The translations under genes were made by a program, and so were the position numbers. A DNA stretch of 64,000 bases from Azadirachta indica (lineage: Eukaryota > Streptophyta > Magnoliopsida > Sapindales > Meliaceae): the NCBI GenBank assembly GCA_022749755.1, contig CM040450.1:5074913-5138912 (forward strand), read 5' to 3'. The first letter of the stretch is position 1. Every line of letters starts with the position of its first letter. Below, piece after piece: positions 49,395-62,052 of this stretch. The notes under the pieces were generated by a model. The model was not told the origin of the DNA. It made no database searches and was given only the letters and a program-made list of their open reading frames with translations.

Positions 49395-49811
49395 TTAAGA
49401 GCTTGTAAACTTGGTCACGGCCTTGGTTCCCTCCGAAACGGCGTGCTTCGCCAGTTCACCGGGCAATACTAGCCTCACGGCGGTCTGGATCTCCCGAGAG
49501 GTTATGGTCGGCTTCTTGTTATATCTCGCCAGACGAGAAGCTTCCTGAGCCAACTTCTCGAAAATATCGTTGATGAAACTGTTCATAATGCCCATCGCCT
49601 TGCTCGAGATTCCGATATCGGGATGAACTTGCTTCAGGACCTTGAAGATGTAGATCTTGTAGGTCTCTGTGCTCTTCTTGACCCTCTTCTTCTTTTTGTC
49701 GCCGCTTTCTTTAGAGATCTTTTTCTCGGCTTTCGGCCTTTTCTCGGCGGCGGCTGGAGACTTCTCGGCTACGGGCTTTTTCTCCGCGGGCTTCTTCTCG
49801 GCTTTGGCCAT
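49395..49811 (-). CDS. Histone H2B (copy 2)
   Basis: Single exon, 138 residues. The histone fold and C-terminus are identical to copy 1 at 40298. The N-tail is six residues shorter, lacking most of the alanine run, and reads [10 protein letters not shown] where copy 1 has [10 protein letters not shown]. Promoter and 3' flank also align with copy 1, so this is a true gene duplication including its regulatory DNA, now separated by 8.6 kb of spacer largely made of mobile elements. The start is the ATG at 49811 ([12 protein letters not shown]). Confidence 0.96.
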   Translation of the reverse strand: MAKAEKKPAEKKPVAEKSPAAAEKRPKAEKKISKESGDKKKKRVKKSTETYKIYIFKVLKQVHPDIGISSKAMGIMNSFINDIFEKLAQEASRLARYNKKPTITSREIQTAVRLVLPGELAKHAVSEGTKAVTKFTSS

Positions 49812-49917
49812 TGTTGAGTAATTGAAGGATGAACGACGCTTGAGAGGTTTTATTTTTTGATAAAAAGAAATGAGGAGAAACAGGTGCCCGATGGAGAAAA
49901 GAGGAGGTGAGGGAGGG

Positions 49918-49926
49918 TTTATATAG
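49918..49926 (-). promoter_or_regulatory. TATA box of H2B copy 2
   Basis: CTATATAAA on the minus strand, about 107 bases upstream of the ATG. A CCAAT box (ATTGG on plus at 49946-49950) follows upstream. Confidence 0.75.
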
Positions 49927-49964
49927 AGAAGTGAGCTAGCTTCTTATTGGTCAAAGGAGTTTCA

Positions 49965-49982
49965 CGCGGATCAATGACGTGG
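49965..49982 (-). promoter_or_regulatory. Histone type I element (hexamer plus octamer) of H2B copy 2
   Basis: On the minus strand the site reads CCACGTCATTGATCCGCG. It differs from the plant histone type I consensus CCACGTCANCGATCCGCG at one defined base (T for C). It joins the ACGTCA hexamer, a bZIP target, and the reverse octamer, both linked to S-phase and meristem expression. It lies about 39 bases upstream of the TATA box, so copy 2 is expected to be cell-cycle regulated. Confidence 0.82.
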
Positions 49983-50049
49983 CTCTTACATGGATCGTTG
50001 GATGCTGCTTGAATAAAGCGAGAATCTACGGGCGGTTGAGATTTTTTTG

Positions 50050-50963
50050 GTTTGGGCTGTCCTTTTACTCGCTTTCTTTAAAAATAATATAAGAAATGTA
50101 ATATTATTTAATTTATTTTCATTTTTTTAAATATTAATTAAATGAAAACTTCATAATGCTAAAAGGTAACCAGATTTCATTTGAATATCAAAATTAGAAC
50201 TAACACCTACTCAAACATGTATGTGTAAACTCGAGTAGAGGAGAAGATTACAAGTTCAGCAGCACAGCAGAAACAGAAAGACCCAAACATCATCTTCTAT
50301 TCACAGCAATAACACATCAGAAAGGAAGATCTAAAAATCATCTATCTGTTGTTAGCAACGATAGCAATTTGGGTCACCACATGTTTTCTATAGTGATAAT
50401 TTGGATTAAGACATGCATTTGATACAAATAAATAGATTTAAGTTAAAAAAAATGATAATAACTAATAATTGTATTGTGTCACTCACTTGATAATTGTGTC
50501 GTATTAATATTTGAATCATTTAATATTAATTTGTTTTAAAATATAATTAGTTACAAGTAATACTGTCGCTTCATCATTTATGACCCAAATCTATTTATAA
50601 TCTATTTACAAAGGGTTTGAAATTTTATATATTACTTTTTTGTAATTTTAATAAATAAATACTTAAAACTTATGTTCTCTCACTCATTTTCTTTACTATA
50701 TGTTATTACTTATTAGTTGCTGTGGATAACATTTTCTTTCTCTATTTAATTTAAATAGATTACACAAATTAAATATATTTAATTTATTTTTCTTCATTAT
50801 TATTAATGTATATAAATTTGAGTATTTAATTAATTTCAATTAGCATTATATTTATTAAGTTTTATATTAGACTTAAAATAATCATATTCATGATCTTATT
50901 AATTAATCTTATCTAATCATGTCGCATTTAATTGTCTCATAAAATTATTTTAATATATATATA
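50050..50963. other. AT-rich intergenic region
   Basis: Non-coding, with no family resemblance seen. Separates the H2B copy 2 promoter from the MITE at 50964. Confidence 0.5.
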
Positions 50964-51196
50964 GGCCAGCAACCCCTTTAATTTACATAAAATTTTACAT
51001 CAATTGTAAACTATTGAATATAAACATATCTAACGGTTGAGATTACATATGACATATACATTAATTATGAATGTATTAATTATACATTAATTATATAGTC
51101 AGATATAATTCCAACCGTTGTATATGTTTATATCTAACGATGCACAATTAATGTAACATTTTATGTAAAAAAAAAAAAAAACTGTTAATCTTGCCC
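50964..51196. mobile_element. MITE with long inverted ends
   Basis: 233 bases. The left arm contains TTTACATAAAATTTTACAT and AATATAAACATATCTAACGG. The right arm, reverse complemented, contains TTTACATAAAATGTTACAT and GATATAAACATATACAACGG. The arms therefore pair along about 80 bases. The outer ends are GGCCAGC and GGGCAAG. Flanking ATATATATA and ATATACATA could be a 9-base duplication, but the local AT repeat makes that weak. A transcript of this element would fold into a long hairpin. Confidence 0.7.
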
Positions 51197-51220
51197 ATAT
51201 ACATATATATGTGTTTGAAG

Positions 51221-51537
51221 TTTTTATACAATTAATAAGTGAATTAGATTAGTGTTAATTTAAAATTTCATATACCCACTAATAACACGATATGAATACA
51301 AAAAGACTCTCTAACACACATTTGTCCATAGAATATACTTTCCAAGTAATATTTTACTTCCATGAACGTTACATGAGTTTGCATATAATTAATAAGTGGG
51401 TTAGAATAGTGTTAACCTAAAATTTCATATACTCACTAATGACATGACATAAATACAAAAAGACTTTTTACCACACAGTTATTTATAGAATATACTATCC
51501 AAACACTGTTCTACTTCCACAAACCTCACATGAGTGA
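51221..51537 (+). repeat. Tandem duplication, 157-base period
   Basis: Two diverged copies. ATTAATAAGTG-ATTAGA-TAGTGTTAA recurs from 51231 to 51388, and AAATACAAAAAGACT and CATGAACGTTACATGAGTTT-like parts follow in the same order. No coding potential. Confidence 0.75.
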
Positions 51538-53631
51538 TTCATGAACCTTTCCTCTCTCTCTTTCCTTGAAAAGGTAATAATGAGACTTGATATTAAGATT
51601 TTTTTTTAGACCTTATTCTCTATTCACTATTTCGTTCCTGAATATATAAAAAAGGTCGTACCTACGCTCTTCAAATCTTACTCTCCGATCAAATCTAAAC
51701 CTAAGTATCGAAAAGGAGTCGCCAGAATGACAACCTCCGTCTGACTTTTGTGTTGTTTTGCAGGAAGTTTACAGGTTAAAGTAGCGAAATTAAGAGTTTA
51801 AGTTAACTCAAAGGCAGGCGGTAACAGAAGAGGGTGATATAAGCAAGTCAAGTCGCAACTATTTTAACACATAAAGAAGACACAAATTGCTACCACCAAC
51901 TCATTTTCAATTCATTGTGCATGCTACCTCCTGAGAATAACAAATGCAAAGAATTATTTGCCAAAAGAAATTCCCGATGTCAGCAACTGCAATTCATTCC
52001 ATTCAATGATGAGGAAAGAAAGAAAAGGGCACTAATACAATTGAGTAACAAGTGGAAATCCCATACAAACTAAATAAATGTTCAATGCAAAGAACCGATA
52101 TAAGAAACACACAATCTAATGAGAATATGAGCACTTTCAGCATCAAAGTTTGGGGTCCCAATGCCTACAAAAGCAGCATTTGGCTGTCTAACCCAATAGA
52201 AGAAATGGCCAAGAGTAAATTTACAAAGAAAATGAGTGGAGATTGATGCACATATTTCTTCTGCTTGTAAAATAGGAAGCTACTTGGGCATAATCATGTC
52301 TCATCATACAAAACCAGCATTGTGTATGCTGTCCAGCTTGTATTTTAAACTCAAATATGAAACTTTAAAAAGCAATAGAAAAAAGATGGAACTGCTCCAG
52401 CATTTGTGTGTCAAACTGTTGTTTGCCGCTGCACTTGATATTAGGGAACTGAATCAGACGGTGAAGGGCAACCTTGCCTTCCAACATTCAACCACTTGCA
52501 CGAACAAAATACAGAGACTTAACTAAAACCTGTCCATTTCAAGGGGGAAAATACAGAAAAAAACCAAGTACACTTTTAGAACATCAATTGCCTGCTCATA
52601 TAGTTTGATAAGAAAGAGTAAAGCGTAAAGCAATTTAGACAGGACCAAAAAACAAAAAAATCTTCATCACATGCCTACTGCATTCAGCTTATTTAATACC
52701 ACAGCATGTCAGAAAAGTTAGCAGAATATGCAAGAAAGCTTTAGGAGATGCCAACTACAATGCAATAACATTAACATTTTTTAAATGTTTACTTAAATCA
52801 TGGTTTTTATTGGCACAAATTTTCCTGTAAAAATTCATAAATATGTACCTAATACTTGTGTGTCTGACTTTAAAGATGAATTAACCCAACAGGTGTAATA
52901 AACATGGGTCTACATTTTATGCATGGTTCACAGGCATAAACAAGGAGAGAAAATTGACCCAATATACTCAAAGTCCAGTGATTCTAAAAAGAAACTGGCA
53001 CATCACTTTCTTTTGTTTAGTCCGTCCACCACTACTATTTAGACAGAAACAAGACCATGTATGTCATAACACAAGCTTTACATTGTATGAACAACATGTT
53101 TCACATCAGCCCAAACTTGAGTCAATTGACTAAGTGTGATGCATTATGTCTTATAGAAACAAAATACCAAGTTAGTGTCTCAGAAAAGAAACCAACAGAC
53201 TGTCTGAAGAGTTATCTAAAAATACTTAAAAATGAAATTTAAAAGTTTGCATTGTAGCTAAAGAGTAACTCTATTAATCCATTTGTAAACTTTACTCTCA
53301 CCATTGATAGATATCTCACTCACTGGATGATATAACAATGACCGCTGCTATTTGAAATTTTATTGTATTCATATCCTCATTTACATAAGGTTCTTAACTT
53401 GACCAAACAGGAAGATTGCTTATATAGTTTCAAACCTATCTGAAACCTAACTAACAGCTACTACCAGTGTGGCATAAAAAATAACCCATGTTCCAAAGTC
53501 TTTACCCAACATTCCAACGAATGAAATATGATACTCACATAACAACCATTAAGCCAATAACTTAAATTGGAGAAAGATATCAAATGCAACTTTATCTTCC
53601 AATGACAGCCAAGGGATAAATGTCCCTTCCC
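51538..53631. other. Non-coding region downstream of the acidic unknown gene
   Basis: About 2.1 kb without a supported gene. Base composition is less AT-extreme than the transposon-rich spacers. Part may be 3' untranslated or intron sequence of the minus-strand gene at 54163-54767. The plus-strand short frames (for example 52236-52526) match nothing I know. Confidence 0.4.
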
Positions 53632-54767
53632 CTACACAAATTCACAAATGTTCATAGAAGCCGACTTCAAACTGAAAGATGAACCAAAAAATGAACCTGA
53701 TTAATCACACATGACACACAATATACCCATTGATATTTAAACCCAGAAGGTTCAGCAGTACCTTCACTAATATCACAATAACACTCGTTGAACACTATTA
53801 AAATATGCCAAGTGCAAAAACCACTTAATAACAAGGTCATAAGCATCAATTCCACACCTTAGCATTAACAATCAACATCACAACTACAAAAAATTCCAAC
53901 CTGAAAACATTTAACCCTTTAAGAAACCAGAACTGTCATCAGACAGTCATAATTGTGCTCTTAAGAACAGTATTGTTTCTTCGTATAATTATATAGTAAC
54001 ATAATTCTTCAGATTAATCAGTACCAAATAACACAGACAAAACCTAAAACAGCCTAAATTGAACCATAAGTTCAAGAACAAACAAAACATCATCGCCAAA
54101 AATAAATAAAATTATTAAACAAATATGTTTAAGGAAAAAAATAAAAGGTTCTTCACACAAACCTTGGAGAACCGGTATTAATATTCCGATGAAGAATCCG
54201 ACCGACATTCGTATCCCCACCATCAATCAGCTCTCTCAACCCCAAATTCGCAACTTTCTGCTCCTCCTTTTCTTCTTCTTCTTCTTTTTCTTTCTCCTTC
54301 TCAACAATACCAACACGTGGCACGTTTCCCTGCAACCTCTCGAAATAATTCCCATATATATACTCCGGCGTGTACCCGTTTTCCTCGTCAAAAAGCATTA
54401 TATGGCCGTGCCACTCCCAAACCCGATAATCCGAACCCGTTTCCTCATGAAACCCGACACATATGTGGTGCTCCCCAATACTTACAGCTTGACCCGAGTT
54501 GGGTTTGAGAGAGTCGATTTTCCCGGAGAGAATAATTTTGATGATTTCTTTTTCAAGCTTGGATTCTTCTTTCGCAAGCTGGGTTTTGTTGGAGTCATCA
54601 TCGGAATCGGATAGATTAGCAGCGTCGAAGAGAAAGTCTTCAAGGGATTGTGGAGAAAGAAAAGGATTGGATAAGGATGTGTTTGGTGGCCGGATTTGAA
54701 GGCGACCCATTAGGGTTTGGAGAAGGAGGTTGTCGAAGTTGGCGGTGCCGTTGCTAAAGGAACTCAT
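53632..54767 (-). CDS. Conserved plant protein of unknown function, acidic C-terminal region
   Basis: Exon 1 is 54163-54767: 201 codons plus two bases, with the ATG at 54767 (MSSFSNGTANFDNLLLQTLMG) and a CCAAG-GTTTGTG donor. The most conserved-looking block is KLEKEIIKIILSGKIDSLKP, SGQAVSIGEHHICVGFHEE and YRVWEWHGHIMLFDEENGYT, with YIYGNYFERLQG after it. A Glu/Lys-rich run follows at about residues 157-168, then LGLRELIDGGDTNVGRILHR. I recall similar uncharacterised plant proteins of about this size, but no domain name is certain. There is no signal peptide or membrane helix. A candidate last exon, 53632-53671, follows a TTCATCTTTCAG acceptor and would add SLKSASMNICEFV and a stop (214 residues in all). 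Other acceptors are possible, so that exon is tentative. The gene is divergent from the S15a gene. Confidence 0.7.
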
Positions 54768-56076
54768 CTTTGTTTCTTTTCTCTGGGAAATTTTTGTCGC
54801 TTATTTCTGGGTTTTTGATCGGGGTTTTGAGAGGTGATGGTGGTTGAGTCGTGGGAGAGGAACAAAGGGTTTATGGTTTTAGAAGATATTTCGATTTGTG
54901 GGATTCATGAATTTGTATTGTTTCATTGTTTGTTAATAACATTTTTGTCCCTATTTGTTATAATAAAGCATATAAGGATGTATTTTCTCAAATTCAACAA
55001 TGTCGTCCCGAGTAGAATAATGTTGAAAGCCAGATAACAGGGCTTCTGGATGTAGGACTAAATTGTTAAATTTAATTAAATTTTCCATGAATTGTCATTT
55101 TTAAAAACATTAGGGATTAAATTGTTAACCCAGTTTTGTCATCGAGTGATGAATGATGACGCAAGTCAAAAGGGGGGGACGTGTGCTTTAATGGATATAT
55201 ACGATCTTTTTTCTAGTTTATTTATATTTAGAAAAATGGAAAATATAATTTTGGATGAGCCTAGGAGTAGGACGACTGTTTGTCTAGTGGATAGTGATGA
55301 ACGATTCATGATGTCAATTACTTGTTGTTGACTAATAGAGTTTCTTTACTTAACAATTTATTTTTCTTCAAAAGAAAAATTATAATTTTATTTTTAATAC
55401 TCACATTTATCAATCACAATTTTACTTTATATAATGCATTATTTGTTTGAATCAAGTCGATATTTATAATACACCCAAAAATTTTATGAAAGGATATTTT
55501 TCGCTCCCTAATTTATTTAGGGAAATATCTAATTTCTGATTATTGTGTTAAAAATAAGAGTAATAATTTAAATCTTTACATGAATTTTATATAGCTTAAT
55601 AATTTTGAATTTAAAAACTCTCACGATTAATAATTTAATAATTATATCGTTAACTCATTTAATAATCCTACTATATTTGTGTTTAAATTTTTTAACTTGT
55701 CAATTAATTTAAAGTATGATTACTTATTTAAACAATTATATTATATGAATTAATTTATGAAACAAATTTGTTTAAATTATTAAAAAAATATTAGAAATGC
55801 AAAGTTATTTTCTAAAATGAATAAAAAAAAAGCTTTCAGTTGCTTTTTAATCCTAAAAATAGCGTAAGTTAAAATAAAAGATTAAATTTATTTCAATATG
55901 TTACACCGAGTTAAATTTTATTTTAATTTGCATTTGTTGCTTATTAATGGTGTACGTGAGATTTAATTATTATTTTTAAATAGTATCAAATTTATATTTT
56001 AGATTTAGTGAATTAATTTAGTTTGAAGTTCAACAATTTGAATTTGTGTTCATAGTGTTCAATTAGCTAATTATTT
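54768..56076. other. Divergent intergenic region
   Basis: Holds the promoter of the acidic unknown gene (minus strand) near 54768-54900, then AT-rich sequence. No other gene recognised. Confidence 0.5.
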
Positions 56077-56257
56077 TTTTTAGTATTATTTTTTTTTTAA
56101 TATTATACATTACATATATAAGTTAAAAGAACGAAATCTACCTACACACAAATATGATAGAAGTCCCATATAAAGTGAAAAAATTTCCTTTTTATGAGAA
56201 TCAAATTTAGCACTTCTACGTTATAACCACTCGGACTAAACCCGAGTGGCCTTCATA
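56077..56257 (-). mobile_element. tRNA-derived SINE with target duplication
   Basis: Read on the minus strand, the element starts TATGAAGGCCACTCGGG. Its internal RNA polymerase III promoter shows an A box TAGTCCGAGTGG (56238-56227; one mismatch to TRGYNNARNNGG) and, 31 bases start to start, a B box AATTTGATTCT (56207-56197; 7 of 11). It ends in an A-rich tail. The flanks TTAGCTAATTATTT (56063-56076) and TTAACTAATTATTT (56258-56271) form a 14-base target duplication with one mismatch, the expected product of LINE-driven insertion. The CCACTCGG/CCGAGTGG hairpin at its head is part of the tRNA-like region. Confidence 0.75.
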
Positions 56258-56271
56258 TTAACTAATTATTT

Positions 56272-56760
56272 AATAATGCATTGAAAACAATTGTCCCATT
56301 TAATAATAATTTCTAAATCTCAAATTGCTTAAAGAATCCATAACCATTATTGACACATAATTAATTTATTTTTCTCATCTTATAAATTAATTGTTAACGT
56401 ATTTATATTCAAGAAAATTAAATTTATTATTGTTTAATTATTTAAACCTCTTGAAAAGTTCAAATATTTTTCTTATTTCTTCACATCCGAGTAGACCCAG
56501 ACTTTTGTAGTAATTAATAATGATAACAATGACACAATATTGGTAATTCACTGATATTAAAAAATTTTAAAATACTAAATATTTATATTTTATATATTAT
56601 TTTAAATTATGTATTAAAAATATTTTTTAGAATATAGAAAACATAACGTAGCTTTATTATCATTTTCATCAAATAAGGACCCGCCATCCACGTAAACAGA
56701 AAGGGTAAGAAAGTAATTTTAACCAAATATCGTTTTAACTGGGTCGCCATTCCCAGCTTC
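56272..56760 (+). promoter_or_regulatory. Upstream region of the S15a gene
   Basis: AT-rich sequence leading to the S15a transcription unit. The only motif I can support is the telo box just downstream at 56769. No TATA box is obvious, as is common for plant ribosomal protein genes. Confidence 0.4.
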
Positions 56761-56768
56761 AGAAGCCT

Positions 56769-56776
56769 AAACCCTA
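56769..56776 (+). promoter_or_regulatory. Telo box of the S15a gene
   Basis: AAACCCTA is the telo box found near the transcription start of many plant translation genes. Here it sits in the probable leader start, followed by a pyrimidine-rich stretch (CTCTCACTTCCTTTCC). The motif is seen directly; its role is established for the gene class. Confidence 0.65.
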
Positions 56777-56843
56777 CATTCGAGATTCTGCTCTCACTTC
56801 CTTTCCTTGCAGGAGCGGCTGCAGCACCCACTTCATCACTTAG

Positions 56844-58408
<1,565 letters not shown>

Positions 58409-58621
58409 GGAAAGTTTTTCAAAAATTAGATTGAAAATGTTCCACAACCCATACAGTTATATGTATGGGCAAACTAAAATTGTCAATTTAGATTTTTATG
58501 TTTTGGATCCTTGCATTAATTGAAAAGATTAATAGTAAGTCATCAAAGTATTTCACTTTCATTCTCTTAATTGTACTCGACGAACCATTTTTGAAACATT
58601 GGGAATCACTTAATCACTTCG

Positions 58622-58760
58622 GAGTTTTCTTTCTGCTGTACAATTTTCACATTGTGTCCTCGCCTACTTGGTTTCCAGTCTTCAGTGTTTTCCTTCTGTT
58701 GTACAGTTTTCACATTCTGTCCTCGCCTACCTGGCTTCTGGTCTTCGGCGTTTTTCACAT
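58622..58760 (+). repeat. 63-base tandem duplication downstream of S15a
   Basis: Two units, 58622-58684 and 58685-58747, share TTTTCACATT-TGTCCTCGCCTAC-TGG and TTCTG-TGTACA. A third partial unit starts at about 58748. The array lies just after the S15a gene, within or near its 3' flank. Confidence 0.8.
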
Positions 58761-59671
58761 TTTAGTATGGTGCAGCGGAGTGAATTGATGGTTTGGTGAG
58801 TCACAGGTTACCCTAACAATTATCTTGACGAAGTGGTGGAATCCTTTATTCCGGCCACAGGAAATGGACAGTTATACAATTGTTTATTAAAAGTTTTGAC
58901 TGGACAATTTAACAAGTTTCCAAACTTTATTTCTATAGTTACTACGAATGACTCAAAATCTCTCATAAGTAATAAAATAAAACGAGAATCTGTCATTACA
59001 CACTCAGTTTTTGCTTCATTGGAGTCGGAGAAATTATTGAGGTTTGATAGCAATTTCTCCAGAGCAAATAGCCGACGGGATTTCTTAAATATTAGTAATA
59101 AGAGTGTCTACCATCTGCCAATTGACTGGTTTTCTGACTAAAATCTACCATATGAAAGAATTGAGATTTAAACCTCCCATGAAAAGAGAACATTTGCTTC
59201 ATAAAATCAGTGTAGTCCAGAAATAAGTTGCCAATTTTCTTTCATACATCAAAAAAAAAAAAAAATTAATATAATAATGAAATCCCATGTTGAATACAAC
59301 GTATATTCGTATTAACTGGGCATTGTAGTAATAAAAAACCGAGATGAAGTTCAACTCAACACCCAAGCATCACCTCATTCTATGGGAAAAGGCAATAGAA
59401 TTAACAAATAATGAACATAAATGACAGATGACAGATGAAAAATACTATCATTACAAGTGAGAATTGTTCAATTATCGCCATCATATTACCCATTCACTAT
59501 CATGAGCCTTAATAGTTACCAATTAACCAAGAAAGTGTACTATATGCACAGATTTGCAGAACCAATCAGTGTGCATATAGTTTCTTGTAACAATAAAGCA
59601 ACTTGTATATAACAAAGCCACATCTGTATGGAACATCACACCCAACCTGTTCACTTCTGGAGATAAAATAA
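58761..59671. other. Spacer between convergent S15a and pyrophosphatase genes
   Basis: Non-coding; it probably contains the 3' untranslated region of the pyrophosphatase gene at its right end. A poly-A run lies near 59252-59266. The two opposed frames at 58820-59141 overlap each other and match nothing known. Confidence 0.5.
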
Positions 59672-62049
59672 CTACCGCCTCAAGCTTTCAACGATGTAGT
59701 CTGCATAAAGATTCCTTCAAAATAAGAGAAACACATCATGAGCTTAAAAGAATAATCACATGTGCTCTATGCATACAAGTAGGCTAATATTCACACATGT
59801 GAAGGATTAAAGAAAGGGAGAAAGCAAAAATGCTAGTCAGACTGTCAATGGTAATCAGATTTGCAACAATCAGAAGGTCATAAAATTTGCATATGCAGAT
59901 AAGTCTGATCTTCAGATGATTAACGTATGACCTCCTCCATCATGTCAACCCAAAAAATGAGTTCAAAATAAGTGAAAATTTATGAAGCAGAAGAAATTAG
60001 TGTTGAGCACAGGCAATGATACTTCAAGTGATAACTAAAAAGGCGTATTTTGTGCATGTGCATGTGTCTCTCTGTCTACAAGTTACAGTAAAAAAGGATT
60101 ACACTTACATGGAATACTGGATTGCTTTGTAGGCATCGGAGGCTGGCAGAAAGTCATTAACAGCAACTTCCTTGTTCTCATTTTTCTTGTCTATAAAATT
60201 TATTAAGGTTAAAAGCATAGTCAGAGATTTCACTTATATCACGGAAATGGAGCATTTCACCAATAAAACATTCACTAGCAGAGATTGTGAAAATAGATAC
60301 TTCCATTATAATATTTCAGAAAGGATACAGTCTTCAAAGAAGCGACGAATCTCAGCCAAGCGGTGTGGTGGAAGCTCCTTAATGTCATTGTAGTGTCGGT
60401 ATTCAGGATCATCAGCACAGACAGCAATTATCTTGTCATCTTTCTCACCCTGCATTCATCAAATTCATGTTATTTGCAGAATATATATTCACCAGGAAGA
60501 ACTTGTATCTGCATGGCATTAAAATACCTGATCAATCATAGGCATGAGACCAATGGCTTTAGCCCGAAGAAAGCAGCCTGGAAGAACTGGTTCCTGAAAG
60601 CATTATAAAAAATTGATTAAATAAGCATTGTCCTCGTAATTTTAAAACTTTTAATTTGTATCTAAGCTCGTTTGCCCTCAAAAAATCATAAGGGTGACAA
60701 AAGGTAACCATACGTGAATTCTGAAATGAATGCTGCTAAATCATTTAAGATTTTGGATTGCATTTGGTCTCAACTGCTTTGGACAAACTTGGACGTTGAA
60801 AGAAAAATGTTTTTGTGCAGTCAACCATAGCCAACAAACACATGCATAAGTACTACCATTTTTTATAAAAATGAAGATCACAAAGTATACCTGCATGATA
60901 ATCAGGACGTCCATGGGATCGTTGTCTTCACAAAGAGTACGAGGAATGAAACCATAGTTATGCGGGTACACAACTGAAGAGTAAAGTACACGATCAACCT
61001 GGACATTTATCTTTCATTTAGCAACCAATCTAGAGGAAGCATATAGGAAACTCAGTCAGCACATAAGATTACCTTGATCAATCCAGTCTTTTTGTCCAGT
61101 TCATATTTCACCTTGCTTCCTTTCCCAATTTCAATCACCTGCACACAGCCAAATATTCATCGCAATGGACAAGCAACAATGCCAAATGTATCAAGTTTGT
61201 ACATGAACAATCAGTCAAATTACCTACATTTAGTAAACTGAACAAATATAGTTTTTTCCTTGTCTTGGCTAAATGGCAATAGGAAAAGATATTGCAGGTA
61301 ATACTACTAATAGACTCTACAAAATGAAAACTTTAACACAAGCACTGAGTCAGGAAGTAACTTGTTCAAACTCCATACTTATGACAGAGAATAAGCACGA
61401 ATGATGAGTGGATAACCAGAGAGACAAGGCTATGTTAAAAGCATGTCATGCTATGTCAAACTAGGAAATAAGAGTGAAGAAAGCAATAATTTAGTCTTCA
61501 TACTTTCATAGGTTCATGCAAGTCCTATAGCTCCCCATAAACAAAATATTATACAAATATATCATTAATCGCAAAGCTATTGCGAACACTATGCTGATAT
61601 CAAATAAAATGTTCAGTTGGCACTGTTAAAGTGCCTTGTCCAAAGTACCACGGTTCTGCTGGATTCCTCATAGGATATATGAAAAATAGAAGCATTGCAT
61701 GCAGAACTACAAATATGTATATGTATGATGATCCAAAATATACAGTGACCAAGGGGAAGTTCAAGTGCAGTATCCTTACACAGTTGAAAATCTTGGGAGC
61801 TCCAGGTCCTGCATTTTAAATGGCAAAGGAATGATATAATAAGGTATCACGTCAATTAAATAAAACGATAAGCAAGTATTAACATGGCCCATCTTACTAT
61901 CAATATTACATACCTATCTCAAGATCATGCCAAGGATGTGCAGCAACAGACCTCCTGGTCATTGAAGAAAGAATCCTTTCATTGAGAGGAGGATGGGCTG
62001 GAGGATGAGGAACACGGGATTTGTCTGGAGTCTCAATTGGTGGAGCCAT
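59672..62049 (-). CDS. Soluble inorganic pyrophosphatase
   Basis: Eight coding exons on the minus strand: 62049-61914, 61808-61780, 61138-61073, 60998-60891, 60593-60528, 60449-60329, 60190-60109 and 59714-59672. All borders are GT-AG and phases close to 651 bases (216 residues). It hydrolyses pyrophosphate to phosphate, driving biosynthesis in the cytosol; the fold is family I, Mg-dependent. The active-site signature DNDPMDV spans residues 102-108. Other conserved parts are [53 protein letters not shown] and [17 protein letters not shown]. The N-terminus [20 protein letters not shown] has no clear transit peptide, which fits a cytosolic member. The ATG is preceded by ATATTGCAG, so a leader intron probably ends four bases before it. 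Confidence 0.95.
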
Positions 62050-62052
62050 AAC

